Of a stretch of 64,000 nt of DNA, positions 34,385 to 44,954 are shown one piece after another. The translations under genes and the position numbers were made by a program. Numbering within the stretch: position 1 is the stretch's first letter; each line of letters opens with the position of its first letter. The stretch is from Gymnopus androsaceus JB14 (lineage: Eukaryota > Basidiomycota > Agaricomycetes > Agaricales > Omphalotaceae), in contig ML769538.1 in the NCBI GenBank assembly GCA_009733575.1, positions 62,001 to 126,000 on the forward strand. Reading direction: 5' to 3'. Below the pieces are notes generated by a model. It was not told the DNA's origin, searched no databases, and saw nothing but the letters and a program-made list of their open reading frames with translations.

Positions 34385-34853
34385 GGTAAGTCGACTTAAG
34401 TCAAACTTGAGCATCATACTGACTTGAGGTGCACATCAACTTATAGTTAGACTTAACTGCATAGGCTTAAGTCGGGCAAGGAACTCCAGCTGTTTGTTCC
34501 GTCGTGCCTCAGTCAGCTTAAGTCTTATCAACCGACTTAAACAGGTGTTAGGTATCTCTTTTTTTCTGCTTTTTTTTTGCTATGATTTAGTCGACTTAAG
34601 TTTGTCTTTGAGTTGGACTTAGCTAGGATACGATTAGTCGGCTTAAGTTCCCTGTAATTCTATCACATCAATCTAGTCTGTTGTTGTCTTAAGCTGAGTT
34701 GGACTTAAGCTGATTGCAGTCTCTTGATCTTAAGTTGGTCTTAACATGCAGCATAGGGTCCTACATACTTGATAATTGGGACTTAAGCTCAAGCCAAAGA
34801 CAGCTTAAGATAGTTCACACAACTCACATATAACTTAAGTTCAGGTGCTATAG
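34385..34853. repeat. Right subterminal CTTAAG-rich region of the transposon
   Basis: Starts right after the stop codon of the accessory gene. More than ten GACTTAAG, CTTAAGTC or TTGGACTTAAGC words occur before the terminal CTATAG at 34848-34853. Counterpart of 24555-24950. Confidence 0.75.
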
Positions 34854-36143
34854 ATTCATACTCATCCAAAGCATCAAGAACTAGAGCAACGGTAAGAGAC
34901 GGCGTAATCTTCTGCAAAGGTTCGACTATCAAACGTTGTACCTGCTCGTGAGGTAGAGCTGCACCAATGTAGGGGTGGCGGGCCAATATATCCACCAACG
35001 CATCATGGTAGTCCTTATTCCAGCTTGCGAGTTGACACGCCAGCGTAGGGAATATGAGTCCCGGATTTTTCCGATCGACTGAATCCCGAGAGCAAAAGAA
35101 GGTCGCCATAAGCAATTGACTGTCCGAGAGCAGTCGGTGAGCCACCGAGAGGGCGATTGTGGTCTTTCCCATTCCTGCGGCACCATTGAGCCAGTAGATT
35201 TTTTCGTCGCCTGCATCAAACCAGTTCTGAATATCATCCAGAACGGTTACACGCGTTCCGTTGAGGCACTGGTCGCGATCTACACAGTTGTATCGCGCGC
35301 CGTGAACGGGATTTAAAGAGAGTAGAACTTGAGCAAGAGCTGTGCGATTTGAGCGATATTAGATGCAACGGTAACAAGATTGGCTCACCGATTTCCTGTG
35401 GAATGGTTAGCCAGCGCATACTTCTGCATCGAAATTATCACTCACCTGTACACCACGAGCAACCTTTTCAACTCCTTGAGAGACGTTCTGAATCTCGCGT
35501 GAGATATCCAGCAGACTCGCGAGCTGTGGAGCTTGTAATGAGCACGGATCCAAATAGAAGACCACCAGCCTCACCATTATATTGTCGATGGCATCTTTGA
35601 CTTTCTGCACCAGAGCAGTAATCCGCCTCTCATTCTCGCTAGTATTCACGACTTGAGATATTTGGCTGCTCGATTGAAGGTTGATGAGTTCCCCGCGTAT
35701 GTTAGAGATGGCGCTGTACGACTTTATTAGTTTTGGCTTCGTTAACAAGAATAGAACACACCTTTCGAACTCTTTAACCTGCTTCATCACTTCGGATGGC
35801 AGAACCACGCTTTGGTCTTTATAAGGCGACAGTAAACCTTCCAAACTCTGCAAAGATTTCAGAAGATCCTCGAAATCTTTCGCATTATGGAGATATTTCT
35901 ACAATGCCCATTAGTTCAAAAGATCCATGAAACAAGGGAGCCCAAGCGCACCTTGCACTGATCAATTATGAATATTGTAGCAGATGCGGCACTCCCAAGG
36001 AATGGAACCGAATCCGATAGCTCTTTGAGGAGGCGAATCGAAATTTCTGCCGCGTTTAATGTACTCTTGAGAATATGTGAATTCGGACGAGAGGTCGAGG
36101 AACCACCAAACTTGGTCTTGAGAGATTGGAATTTTTTCTTCAT
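34854..36143 (-). pseudogene. NACHT NLR copy 1, truncated by the transposon end
   Basis: Same gene family as 39613-44417, and nearly identical over the shared part. The start MKKKFQSLKTKFGG is at 36143; then the helical N-terminal domain (LLKELSDSVPFLGSAAS; LQSLEGLLSPYKDQSVV; VVNTSENERRITALVQKVKD), introns in the same places, NPVHGARYNCVDRDQCLNGT, Walker A NGAAGMGKTTIALS and Walker B VALVLDALDEY. Homology to copy 2 ends at 34860, a few bases from the transposon terminus, so most of NACHT and all WD40 repeats are missing. A residual short N-terminal protein could still be made, reading into the transposon end. Confidence 0.88.
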
Positions 36144-36180
36144 CGTTGTAGAGCAAGAACAAAACACACTGCCAATGATT

Positions 36181-36795
36181 ATACTTCAGTCAGGCTGAAG
36201 TACTTTGGGAAATGAATTATTTCAGTACATAAGATAAATGTACTTTTTCATACAAGTAGATAAAATAAATATTTCAATGAACTTACTGAAGGAATTACTA
36301 CCAGACCTTCTGAATTTTAAATTTTAATCAGACATCTGGAAGAACACTTTTCAATTGAGCTCTGAAAGTGATAGTTTTGATGCAGACTGAATACTTTTAT
36401 TTCACAATAAGTGTGAAAGTAACTATTTCGAAGAACCTTTCAACTGGTTCCCGAAAGACAATACTTCGATTCTCGGGCCGGAACGGGCCGCCGCCAAACC
36501 GCAGAGCGAAAGGCAATCTTTCAGTGAAAGATTGAATTGTTTTTCGAAACAATTACTTTTACTCTTATTGTGAAAGCAGGGCTTTCGAGTCCTCATTGAA
36601 ACTATTGTTCTCAGAGTCCAATTGAAAGCTTTCCTTTTGTACATCTATATAAGGTTCTAAATTCAGAATGTCGGAATTTAATTTATTCTCTAATCTATTG
36701 AAATATACCTCTTCTGTATTTGTCTGAAAAAGTACGCTTCATATAGGGATTGAATTTATTTATTTCCCATTATGCTTCAGCTTGACTGAAGCATA
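36181..36795. mobile_element. MITE A (~615 bp), 38 bp upstream of NLR copy 1
   Basis: Left end ATACTTCAGTCAGGCTGAAGTACTTTGGGAAATGAAT and right end (reverse complement TATGCTTCAGTCAAGCTGAAGCATAATGGGAAATAAAT) are inverted repeats of about 38 bp, each with its own inner hairpin (CTTCAG..CTGAAG). The interior is AT-rich with recurring GAAAGT and TTCAGT words and no gene. Confidence 0.8.
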
Positions 36796-36976
36796 CACAC
36801 GGGATTTAGAAAAAAATTCGCTGAGCGAATTTCCGCACTGAAATTTGCACGTGACTCCCGATAAGCCATAATTGGGCGTGGGAATTATCACGTGATCAGC
36901 GATATGCCATCTGTGGCTTATCAAAATATTTCAGTGCGGAAATTCGCTCAGCGAATTTTTTTCTAAATCCCGTGTG
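36796..36976. mobile_element. MITE B (181 bp), abutting MITE A
   Basis: A nearly perfect foldback: CACACGGGATTTAGAAAAAAATTCGCTGAGCG..CAGTGCGG-type ends pair over about 50 bp, with a second inner stem GATAAGCCA/TGGCTTATC. ATA flanks both sides (36793-36795 and 36977-36979), a possible 3-bp target duplication. Confidence 0.85.
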
Positions 36977-37194
36977 ATAATTATTGGCGGTGTGAAAGCT
37001 GTGGAATCACTGATGATACGCCGCACTCATCCCGGTGTTGCGCTGAGTAATGATCAACTCGGTGATGGAGAGACTGAAAATAGCAAGCATTATTCTATTG
37101 TAGTGCATTGGAAGGGCAATCTGGCAACGAAGAGCAAAGTTCAATCGGAAGCCGAGAAGCAAGCGCCTACAGCCCGAAGAACGCCCGGAAACGC
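36977..37194. other. Unassigned spacer
   Basis: Between MITE B and the ALG6 fragment. No recognisable content. Confidence 0.4.
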
Positions 37195-37410
37195 CTGACT
37201 CCCTCAATCTCCACACATGCCAGCGTAGCAAGATATTCAACGCGATTCATACAAGGTAGGCTCATAAAGGTTGATCTGGTTGGAAGACGCTGATTCACAT
37301 CATCACCAGAAATCCTCACCTCGGAGATCTAGTGGAGAACAACGAATTCGCCGTTCAGGCTACATACACCCGCTATCACCAGTATTCTCCCGAGCATTTG
37401 ATTCTCGATC
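37195..37410 (+). pseudogene. ALG6 5' fragment (exon 1 end, intron 1, exon 2 start)
   Basis: Aligns by eye with ALG6 at about 47535-47775. Shared words: ACACATGCCAGCG/ACGCATGCCAGCG, the donor AAGGTA, TTCAC before the acceptor, TCACCAGAAATCCT/TCACCAGAAATACT, and GGCTACATACACC..TCACCAGTATTCTCCCG. Identity is moderate and frames are broken, so the copy is old. It marks a duplicated piece of the 47-kb region near NLR copy 1. Confidence 0.72.
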
Positions 37411-37848
37411 GCACTTAATCCTCTGACACTCCGAACACGAAGAAACCCCCGCGTATACCATGAACAAGCCATGCACTTGAATACATATTTGATATCGAAT
37501 TAAGGATTCAGGAAGCTAGTTTCGAGGCAAGTCAAGATTTCTCACTCTTTTTGCTCTCGCTAATATTTTTCTAGATTGTAAAAAAAGACAAATAGAATTT
37601 AGTGTTGAATCAGACTTTGACGGAATTGTCTACAGAAGATGCAGAGTCGTTTAGATTGCGTGTCTTCGACTTACATATCTCCAAGCCCAGAAACTCACAT
37701 TTTCGCTTGTAGGGGTCTCGTTTGAGTTTATTTTTTCAAACGACGACGTGCTGTCGAAGTTGGAACACTTTAATGGGCGATAGAGACTCCGAAGTCGCCA
37801 GGAAAGACGCTCCTCATTCTTTGCGCGCGCTCTACGGAATTCCTATTT
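37411..37848. other. Spacer before the Ser/Pro/Ala-rich gene
   Basis: AT-rich sequence, possibly promoter of the following gene. No ORF supported. Confidence 0.4.
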
Positions 37849-39070
37849 ATGGGCTCCCCAGATCTCGAAATGGCAGAAATCCAAATCACCTCCTTATTTG
37901 TCTCCTCTCCTCCGTTCCCTACAGATTTACCTTCAGACGATGGTCGTTTCGCTTCTATGTGTTCCATTTCCTCTTCCATCCTGTTCAGCCAACGAAAAAC
38001 TACCAGTGATGAAGGGTATGCTGCGTCGAATGCCACGACTGACGAAGGTAGCGGGAGCGGTAAAAGGCTCGCTCCAAACGGTAAAGCGTTGTTCAAAGCT
38101 CGAACTTTGCCTAGCACCCACGAGAGACCCGACATCGTTCCCCGTACTACACGTGCAGGCTGCCCTTCGCGCTAGTATCGTACTCGACAAGACTCCTAGT
38201 CCTCGGAAACCTCCGACGAAAGCTGGCTAATACATTCGCAAACGTATCAGGGCATAAACGGGCGGAGACGATAGCAGTAGCTTCTACAGCTGCACCCACT
38301 ATTGCTCCGCGCTTGACTAAAGTGGCAGCATTGCGACTCGGTGTAGCTCTTCCTCCTCCTCCGACAGTGCGGAAGCAGCCAAGCGGCTCGTTTGAGGGCG
38401 TCCCGGGACACAAAGACCAGAGTCCATCCGAGTTGCCTCGACGCAAGCATCCACTGTCAGGCCTCATTAAGAGCAGCGAAGGATAATGCTCCTCCGACTT
38501 CGTTCATGTGTACGTGTTTTTTTCACAGCTATGAGTAACAACCTTTTTATTAAGCCTTTTTTATCCTACGTAGTCCGTGGACCAAGTGAACCCAAATTAC
38601 CTGGAGGAAGAAGCAATTCTCGATTATCCGTAAACGAAAGCAGCACCAGCAGCAACGCTAAACCATCTCGACCGTCTTCTGCTGCATCATCACGACCTTC
38701 TGCTAGACCTCCCTCTGTTACCCGACAATCACTTGCTCCTGCTCCCGCTCGTGCTTCGACCTCGTCACGGACCAACAGCAATGCTAATGCCGCTACCAAT
38801 GGTCGTCCCACATCCAGCGCAAAGGGTACACCTTCCGCCTCAGCAGCTCGTTCTCCAGCTCCTGAAGTCGCCGAGAAACCAAAGCTCACACGTCGTCCAA
38901 GCAGTGTTTCCCTTCCTCTGAGCATTGCGCCGCGCACCAACAATAGTGCGGCGCTCAGAGCAGCGAAAAAGGAGCAGGAAGCGGCTGCGACTGCGGCACT
39001 TGCAGCGAAACAACAGAGGAGGGCTTCAAGACCTCCCCCTTCTAGTATGCCAAAGGGATTGCTTGTTTGA
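37849..39070 (+). pseudogene. Ser/Pro/Ala-rich disordered protein, frame-broken
   Basis: Coding-like text jumps frame with no room for introns. It runs MGSPDLEMAEIQITSLFVSS.., ..HERPDIVPRTTRA, then shifts by one base near 38157 to AALRASIVLDKTPSPRKPPTK. It shifts again near 38225 to SGHKRAETIAVASTAAPTIA.. and SFEGVPGHKDQSPSELPR, stops near 38485, and resumes GPSEPKLPGGRSNSRLSVN.. to MPKGLLV at 39070. A motif of the form APxIAPRxxxxAALR appears at least three times, once per block, which supports the joining. The last exon is very rich in Ser, Ala and Pro. No known domain. It could be an active gene with sequence errors; as given it is broken in at least two places. Confidence 0.5.
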
Positions 39071-39612
39071 TTTTTTTTTCTACTGAGTATCTTTGAGTTT
39101 GGAGGGTGTAAATATATACGATTGGTATCCTTTTCTTTTTCCTGTTCTTCCTGTTTTATGCTTTATGCTTGATTTCTTTTGGTGGCGGTGGCATTGTATA
39201 GCTTTTTCATCTATTACACTTACTCTTTTTCCCCGCCTTCCTGTCTTTGGGTTGTCGAGGAGAGCTTGAGTCTGCGCTGGACGCGTGCTCGTATATACAT
39301 AGTAACACGATATGTCACAAGGCCTTACTCACCTTTGTTGCTTGTACTTGTTCCTGTCGGGTTTATTGAATTCAAAGTGGTATGGCAGTTTCGTCTAACG
39401 AAGCTAACAATTGTTTTTCCAGAGTAGGGTCTTCCTATGGTTAAAGAAAGCTTCATTCGGTGCGCGGGACCATTGTGCAACATTGTGTATATCATTGCGC
39501 TGGTCTTGAGGGTCCCAATTGGACCAAACTCACACATTACTTATGGTATATTCCAATATGATCACAATTTAGTACTGCAGTAAGTATCAACATCGCAACC
39601 GCTGGATAATAC
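39071..39612. other. Intergenic, 3' ends of two convergent genes
   Basis: No coding potential supported; pyrimidine-rich stretches and AATATG words only. Confidence 0.5.
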
Positions 39613-42600
39613 TTACTTATCCGGTTCGCTACTGTCAGTATTTGGAGCATGGACCACGATCAACTTTGCACTTGGAGATATAAATGCAAAATTATCACCT
39701 GCAGATGTACAGGAATACCATGCAGACAATGGCCATGCAGTTTCCTGATAATAACTGTGGGGTAACCAAAACAATCTCTGTCCGTTCGTATCTACAATCC
39801 ATCTCCTTTGCTCAGGCATAGGATGCAATGACTTCAGTGTTCCATTGCGCTTATAGTACTCCTTGTAGTCTGGCCAGAAATATTTTCTTTCAAGCTTGCC
39901 AATATCGCAGTCTTTCCAAGGTAAGTCATTTGTTCCATAGTTTTTAATCTCTTTCCCAGTGGCAATCTCATATATTCCCGATGGTGCAAGGATGTACTCA
40001 TCAGTGAGGCTGAAGTACAGTTGAGAGTGTGTATGAGTTATTTCCTCCATCTGTTTCTTCAAGGGTGACTTCAGCCATTCAAAAGCACTACGGCATTCCA
40101 GCAGAATTTGCTCATATTCTCCATCCGTGACCATTGGCTTCATCTCATTGTCAGACAAATGGAAGGGTGGTCTGACAGGAAGTTTATGGTAGGAATACAC
40201 CAGCCATTGGTAATTGAGATGTACTGGTTTGATTTGAAAAGAATCATCATCAAAACTATCAGCATAAAGCTCATTCCCTGGAAGGGAGAATTCTTTTTTG
40301 GGTGTCCTTATTTGTGTATATCTCTGCCATCCACTGTTCTCACTAAATTTCCAAATATCAACTAAAAAGGTAGTGGATATAGCAAGCATTGTGGAGCTTG
40401 CATTGAAAGTTACTGTACTGGCATTTGAAAACCCATAGTCAGTAATATCTGGTGGTATTGGTATAGTGACTTCTGCATTTTGAGAGCCTTCTGAAATTGA
40501 CCAGATGCATGTTGCTGTTGGTCCAGAGGAAGCAACAAATCTGCCATCAGAACTAACTGCCACAGACCAAACAGAATGTTCACTCTGCCAGGTTCGAGCA
40601 GGAAATCCAGTATTGCAATCCTGAATAGACAATTTTCCATGATAATTCCCAGTTATACAAAAATGACCATCTGTCATATAAGTAATGCAGCTTACTGATG
40701 TCCCTAGTGGAGAAAGTTGATTGGAAAGAGAGTTGATAGAGTGATTTACAGCAGCTACTGTAGACCAAATGCGGATTGTTCCATAATCATCAGAACAAAC
40801 AATGTACTGTCCTCCAGGAGAAAAAGATATATGTCTCAATTGGGCATGATGATACAGAGGTGTAAGTTTCCCTATGAATATTAGGTCACTCCCTTCTACC
40901 TGTAAAAGAGAGACAAGGGACCCAAATGAGACTGCGACAAGTGCACTGCTGGGAGAAAATGCAACTGAGGGCAATGGATAAGCTGAATTAGGGACATTAT
41001 CTTCATGATCTGTGGAAGATAATTGATAGGATGCTAACAATTTTGATCCAGGAAGTGCCTGCCATAGTTCAACTAGGCCCCTTGTTAAACCCAGAACAAG
41101 CATCTGGCCATCATGAGAAAACACAGATGATGTTACACCTTGTTGATCAATGCACAAGGTGTGTAGAATTTGATTCCCTCCAAATATTTGCCGAATTTCA
41201 GTGCCAATAAGGTAATGATCATCTGATAAAGCAAAACAACGATAAAACAGAGTTGGAGATGGGGAAGAATGAATCAGATCCCAGCTTCCTGTATCCCAGA
41301 AGACTTGTGCCGATGGCATTGATAGTCCAAGATATTTGGAGTTGGATGACACTGCCATGACTGGAAGAAACATATTGGTTGCTTCAAATGTATGATAAAG
41401 GAGGTGTATATGAGCACCTGTCTCTGAATCCCATAAGCTCAAATAGCAATGGCTCTTATAAGGCTTTTTTATGGCACTAAGAATAGTACAGCAGGTGGCA
41501 ATTACACCTGAAGGTAGCCATATCATAGAGGTTACACCTGGCTGTAGGGTATTATCATTTAGAGCAGGAAATGACACATCAACACCAGGAATCTTTCCAG
41601 CATCCCATACATCTAAACTTGGCTGAAGTTCTGTGATGCAGCACTGTTTTGAGGTCAGAATGTCCACGGAGGATATGGAGCTGCTGACAAATGCAACATT
41701 TCTATCATCTGGTGAAAATGTAAGTGCAATGTGAGAGCAATGTATTGTGGTTGAGCTAATGAGAGGACTCCATGTTTTTTGGATATTACCTGTAACTTTC
41801 CAGTATGGAGGTAAGAAATGGGAGTAATACTTAGACAGAGAAGTTCCCTGTGGGAGAAAAAGAATGAATGACAGATAAATCTGCACTCCAAAGTTTTGAA
41901 CTATTGGATAGAACTCATTTACAGCATGGTACCCATCATCCAAAAGCTGCAAAGTAGGTGTATACAAGCCATTATTCATTTGCTAAATTTGACCTTAGTA
42001 ACTGGAAGTTCTTATAATAGAACAGAACATGCATACCTCCAGCCAACCTTTGGCCTTCACCAATAATTCAACAACAGATTCAGAGGCATTGAGCAAGCTT
42101 AGACATTCAAGCCAGAACAGCAACTTGGTATTTGCAAACTGCTGTAATTCTTCCAAAATTGGATGTCCTGAAAGTCCTACAGGTGGAACAGAAGAGAGGT
42201 GATCTGCCCAGTAGAGAGCAGCATAGTGAAGGGCTTTGGATATATGTGTTTTGACCAGGATATCCAAGTCCTGGATTTCAGAGTTTGCAAATGACCTCTT
42301 GCTGAAAGGGAGGATGCGCTTCAGATCTCTGTTCATACACTGCAAGCAAAGATGGGCCAGTTCTAAATGGTGCACTTTTGGATCAATGTATACCAATGGT
42401 ACTTGGTTTCCAACTCTGGCATGAGCAGTCATATAATCTGCAAATGATGCATGAAAAGTATGAACTACTTCACCACCCAGTGTTCCAGCTTCATCTGGAA
42501 CAGATAAAACTGAATGAATGTCCTGGAGGAGATCATAAATAACCAGAGAGTCAATGTTGAGAAGTTGGCCAAAGGCATCAACAGTGAGAGGTTCCTGAAC

Positions 42601-44417
42601 AAGCATCACAGACATAAGCACTTGTGCAAAATTTCTGCAATCATGTTTGTCTGGAATCTTCTCTAGTGCTGCAGATAGTACTTCTGTGTACAACATGTCA
42701 ACACTCAAAGCATCTTCATAGTCACCCTTGGATATATTCGCAATATGTTCCAGTCGTCGTTTCGCATCGCCGCGTGAACTGACATACTTGCACACAGTGA
42801 CTGCGAAAATGAAGAGGCCGGCAGCCTGCTGAACCAACTTCTCAACAAGCTCTGCGGGAGGCCAATCTTCTGTTCCTATCTTCTTTGCAGTTCGAATGTC
42901 CTCCAGCTGTTGATTGTAGAAAAGCCGAAGATCACTGTCAACTATGCTCGCAGGCACATGGTGCAGTTTAAACATTCGGCGATGTTCTCCAGATGAGAGA
43001 AGTGTCTCGACATAAGCTGCAGGGCGGCAACTAACGAAGACCTTCAATGACGGGACTGTCTGTATATGCTGGAGCAGTGCCAGAAGAATTTTCTCCGATG
43101 CTCGTTCACCGTCGCACTCATCCAAAGCATCAAGAACTAGAGCGACGGTAGGAGACGGCGTAATCTTCTGCAAAGGTTCGACTATCAAACGTTGTACCTG
43201 CTCGTGAGGTAGAGCTGCACCAATGTAGGGGTGGCGGGCCAATATATCCACCAACGCATCATGGTAGTCCTTATTCCAGCTTGCGAGTTGACAGGCTAGC
43301 GTAGGGAATATGAGACTCGAGTTTTTCCGATCAACTGAATCCCGAGAGCAGAAAAAGGTCGCCATGAGCAGTTGAGTGTTCGAGAGTAGTCGATGGGCCA
43401 CTGAGAGGGCGATCGTAGTCTTTCCCATTCCCGCGGCACCATTGAGCCAGTAGATCCGTTCTTCGCCGGTATCAAACCAGTTCTGAATATCATCCAGAAC
43501 GGTTACACGAGTTCCGTCGAGGCACTGGTCACGATCTACACAGTTGTATCGCGCGCCGTGAACGGGATTTAAAGAGAGTAGAACTTGAGCAAGAGCTGTG
43601 CGATTTGAGCGATATTAGATGTAACGATAACAAGATTGGCTCACCGATTTCCTGTAGAATAGTTAGCCAGCGTATAATTCTGGATCGAGATTATCACTCA
43701 CCTGTACACCACGAGCAACCTTTTCAACTCCTTCAGAGACGTTCTGAACCTCGCGTGAAACATCTTGAACTCCACGCGAAATATCCAGCAGACTCGCGAG
43801 CTGTGGAGCCTGAAATGAGCACGAATCCAAATAGACGACCACCAGCCTCACCATTATCTTGTCAATGGCATCTTTGACTTTCTGCACCAGAGCAGTAATC
43901 CGCGTCTCATTCTCGCTAGTATTCACGGCTTGAGAAATTCGGCTGCTCGATTGAAGGTCGATGAGTTCCCGGTGTATGTTAGAGATAACGCTGTACGACT
44001 TTATCAGTTTTGGCTTCGTTAACGAGAATAGAGCATACCTATCAAACTCCTTAATCTGCTTCATCACTTCGGATGGTAGAACTATGCTTAGGTCCTCATA
44101 AGGCGACAGCAAACCTTGCAAACTCTGCAAAGATTTCAGAAGATCGTCGAAATCTTTTGCGTTATGAAGATATTTCTATCCACGATCGTCAGAATCCGAA
44201 TGAAAGCACGCCAAAAGGAATGCACCTTGCACTGTTCAATTATGAATATCGTACCAGAGGCGGCACTCCCAAGGAATGGAACCGAATCCGACAGCTCTTT
44301 GAGAAGGCGAATCGAAGTTTCTGCCGCGTTTAATGTACTCTTGAGAATATGTGAATTCGGACGAGAGGTCGAGGACCCTCCAAGCTTGGTCTTGAGAGAC
44401 TGGAATTTTTTCTTCAT
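39613..44417 (-). CDS. NACHT-WD40 NLR protein (full copy)
   Basis: Fungal STAND/NLR protein of about 1,450-1,500 residues, a class linked to non-self recognition and programmed cell death; the role here is inferred. The start is MKKKFQSLKTKLGG at 44417. Three short exons encode the helical N-terminal domain. Then come NPVHGARYNCVDRDQCLDGT, Walker A (NGAAGMGKTTIALS, about 43420), ATFFCSRDS, Walker B (VALVLDALDECDGE), VFVSCRPAAY and the helical C-terminal half of NACHT with TFHASFADYM. An intron (about 42033-41992, GTATGC..TTTAG) joins it to a long exon with degenerate WD40 blades: DGQMLVLGLTRGLVELW, GGQYIVCSDDYGTIRIW, DGHFCITGNYHGKLSIQD and DGRFVASSGPTATCIW. The stop is at 39613. The WD40 exon looks more AT-rich than the NACHT exon. 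Confidence 0.9.
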
Positions 44418-44954
44418 CGTTGTAGAGCAGCCGATGGCGATTAGTAAACAAGCGATCATTTAAATAAGCGCCTCCATGCAAGAAGCGCCCTCCCGTACAG
44501 CTTTCACATTCCTTCCCTTTTTTTGGAGGGGCGCTTCTCGGACCTCGAGGACAGCCAGGCCGCACACTTACCGAGGTCCACGCAAGGAACAGACCTTGCG
44601 CTGGTTAGTAATAGTAACTCCCCGACAGGAATGCTTTAGTACGCACTGCGCAGACGCTCGGCAATGTGCCGAAGCTCCAGGAGTTTTTGCCGGAATTCAA
44701 TACCCACTAAACCTCCGTTGGTATCTTCTCCTCTCCAGCCTTCGATTGGACTTACATAAATATTCGTGGCTATAGCTAAGTAGGCCAATGTCCGCCGGCC
44801 ACACCGGACAAAACACGAATTCACAACAGTTACCAGATGACTCCACGAACTTACTTCCCAGCGCTGTTGGCGGTATTGCTTGTATTGACTCGCGATATAA
44901 TGCGGAACCGCCTTAATAGTATAAAAGCAATGGTGCCTATAGTTATCCTTCCTC
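44418..44954. other. Divergent promoter region between NLR and E2-fold gene
   Basis: About 540 bp. A 106-codon minus-strand ORF (44636-44956, ending GIEFRQKLLELRHIAERLRSAY) looks protein-like at its C-terminus, so a small intron-containing gene is possible. I cannot place it in a family. It would overlap the promoter and first codon of the E2-fold gene. Confidence 0.4.

Larger units (their letters stand above)
24555..34853. mobile_element. 10.3-kb multigene DNA transposon with KDZ transposase
   Basis: The left end CTATAGCAGCTAATCTTAAGT and the right end (reverse complement CTATAGCACCTGAACTTAAGT) are imperfect inverted repeats that stay alignable for about 36 bp. Both subterminal regions (24555-24950 and 34385-34853) are packed with CTTAAG-centred words. 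The interior has three gene-sized units: a KDZ transposase (24951-28935, minus), an unknown gene (29278-30288, minus) and an unknown gene (32213-34384, plus). The left flank is gypsy gag and the right flank is an NLR gene. No matching target-site duplication is visible (GGCCGTAA versus ATTCATAC), so the element has probably been involved in a rearrangement since insertion. Confidence 0.78.

Noticed and set aside
24555..34853. A TET/JBP or other DNA-modification gene carried with the KDZ transposase
   Set aside because: Such genes are known to travel with KDZ elements in fungi, but no HxD..H/R dioxygenase signature is visible in the accessory ORFs.
38147..38943. Minus-strand ORFs of 106 and 125 codons
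   Set aside because: They are shadows of the Ser/Pro/Ala-rich plus-strand text, whose motif repeats identify the coding strand.
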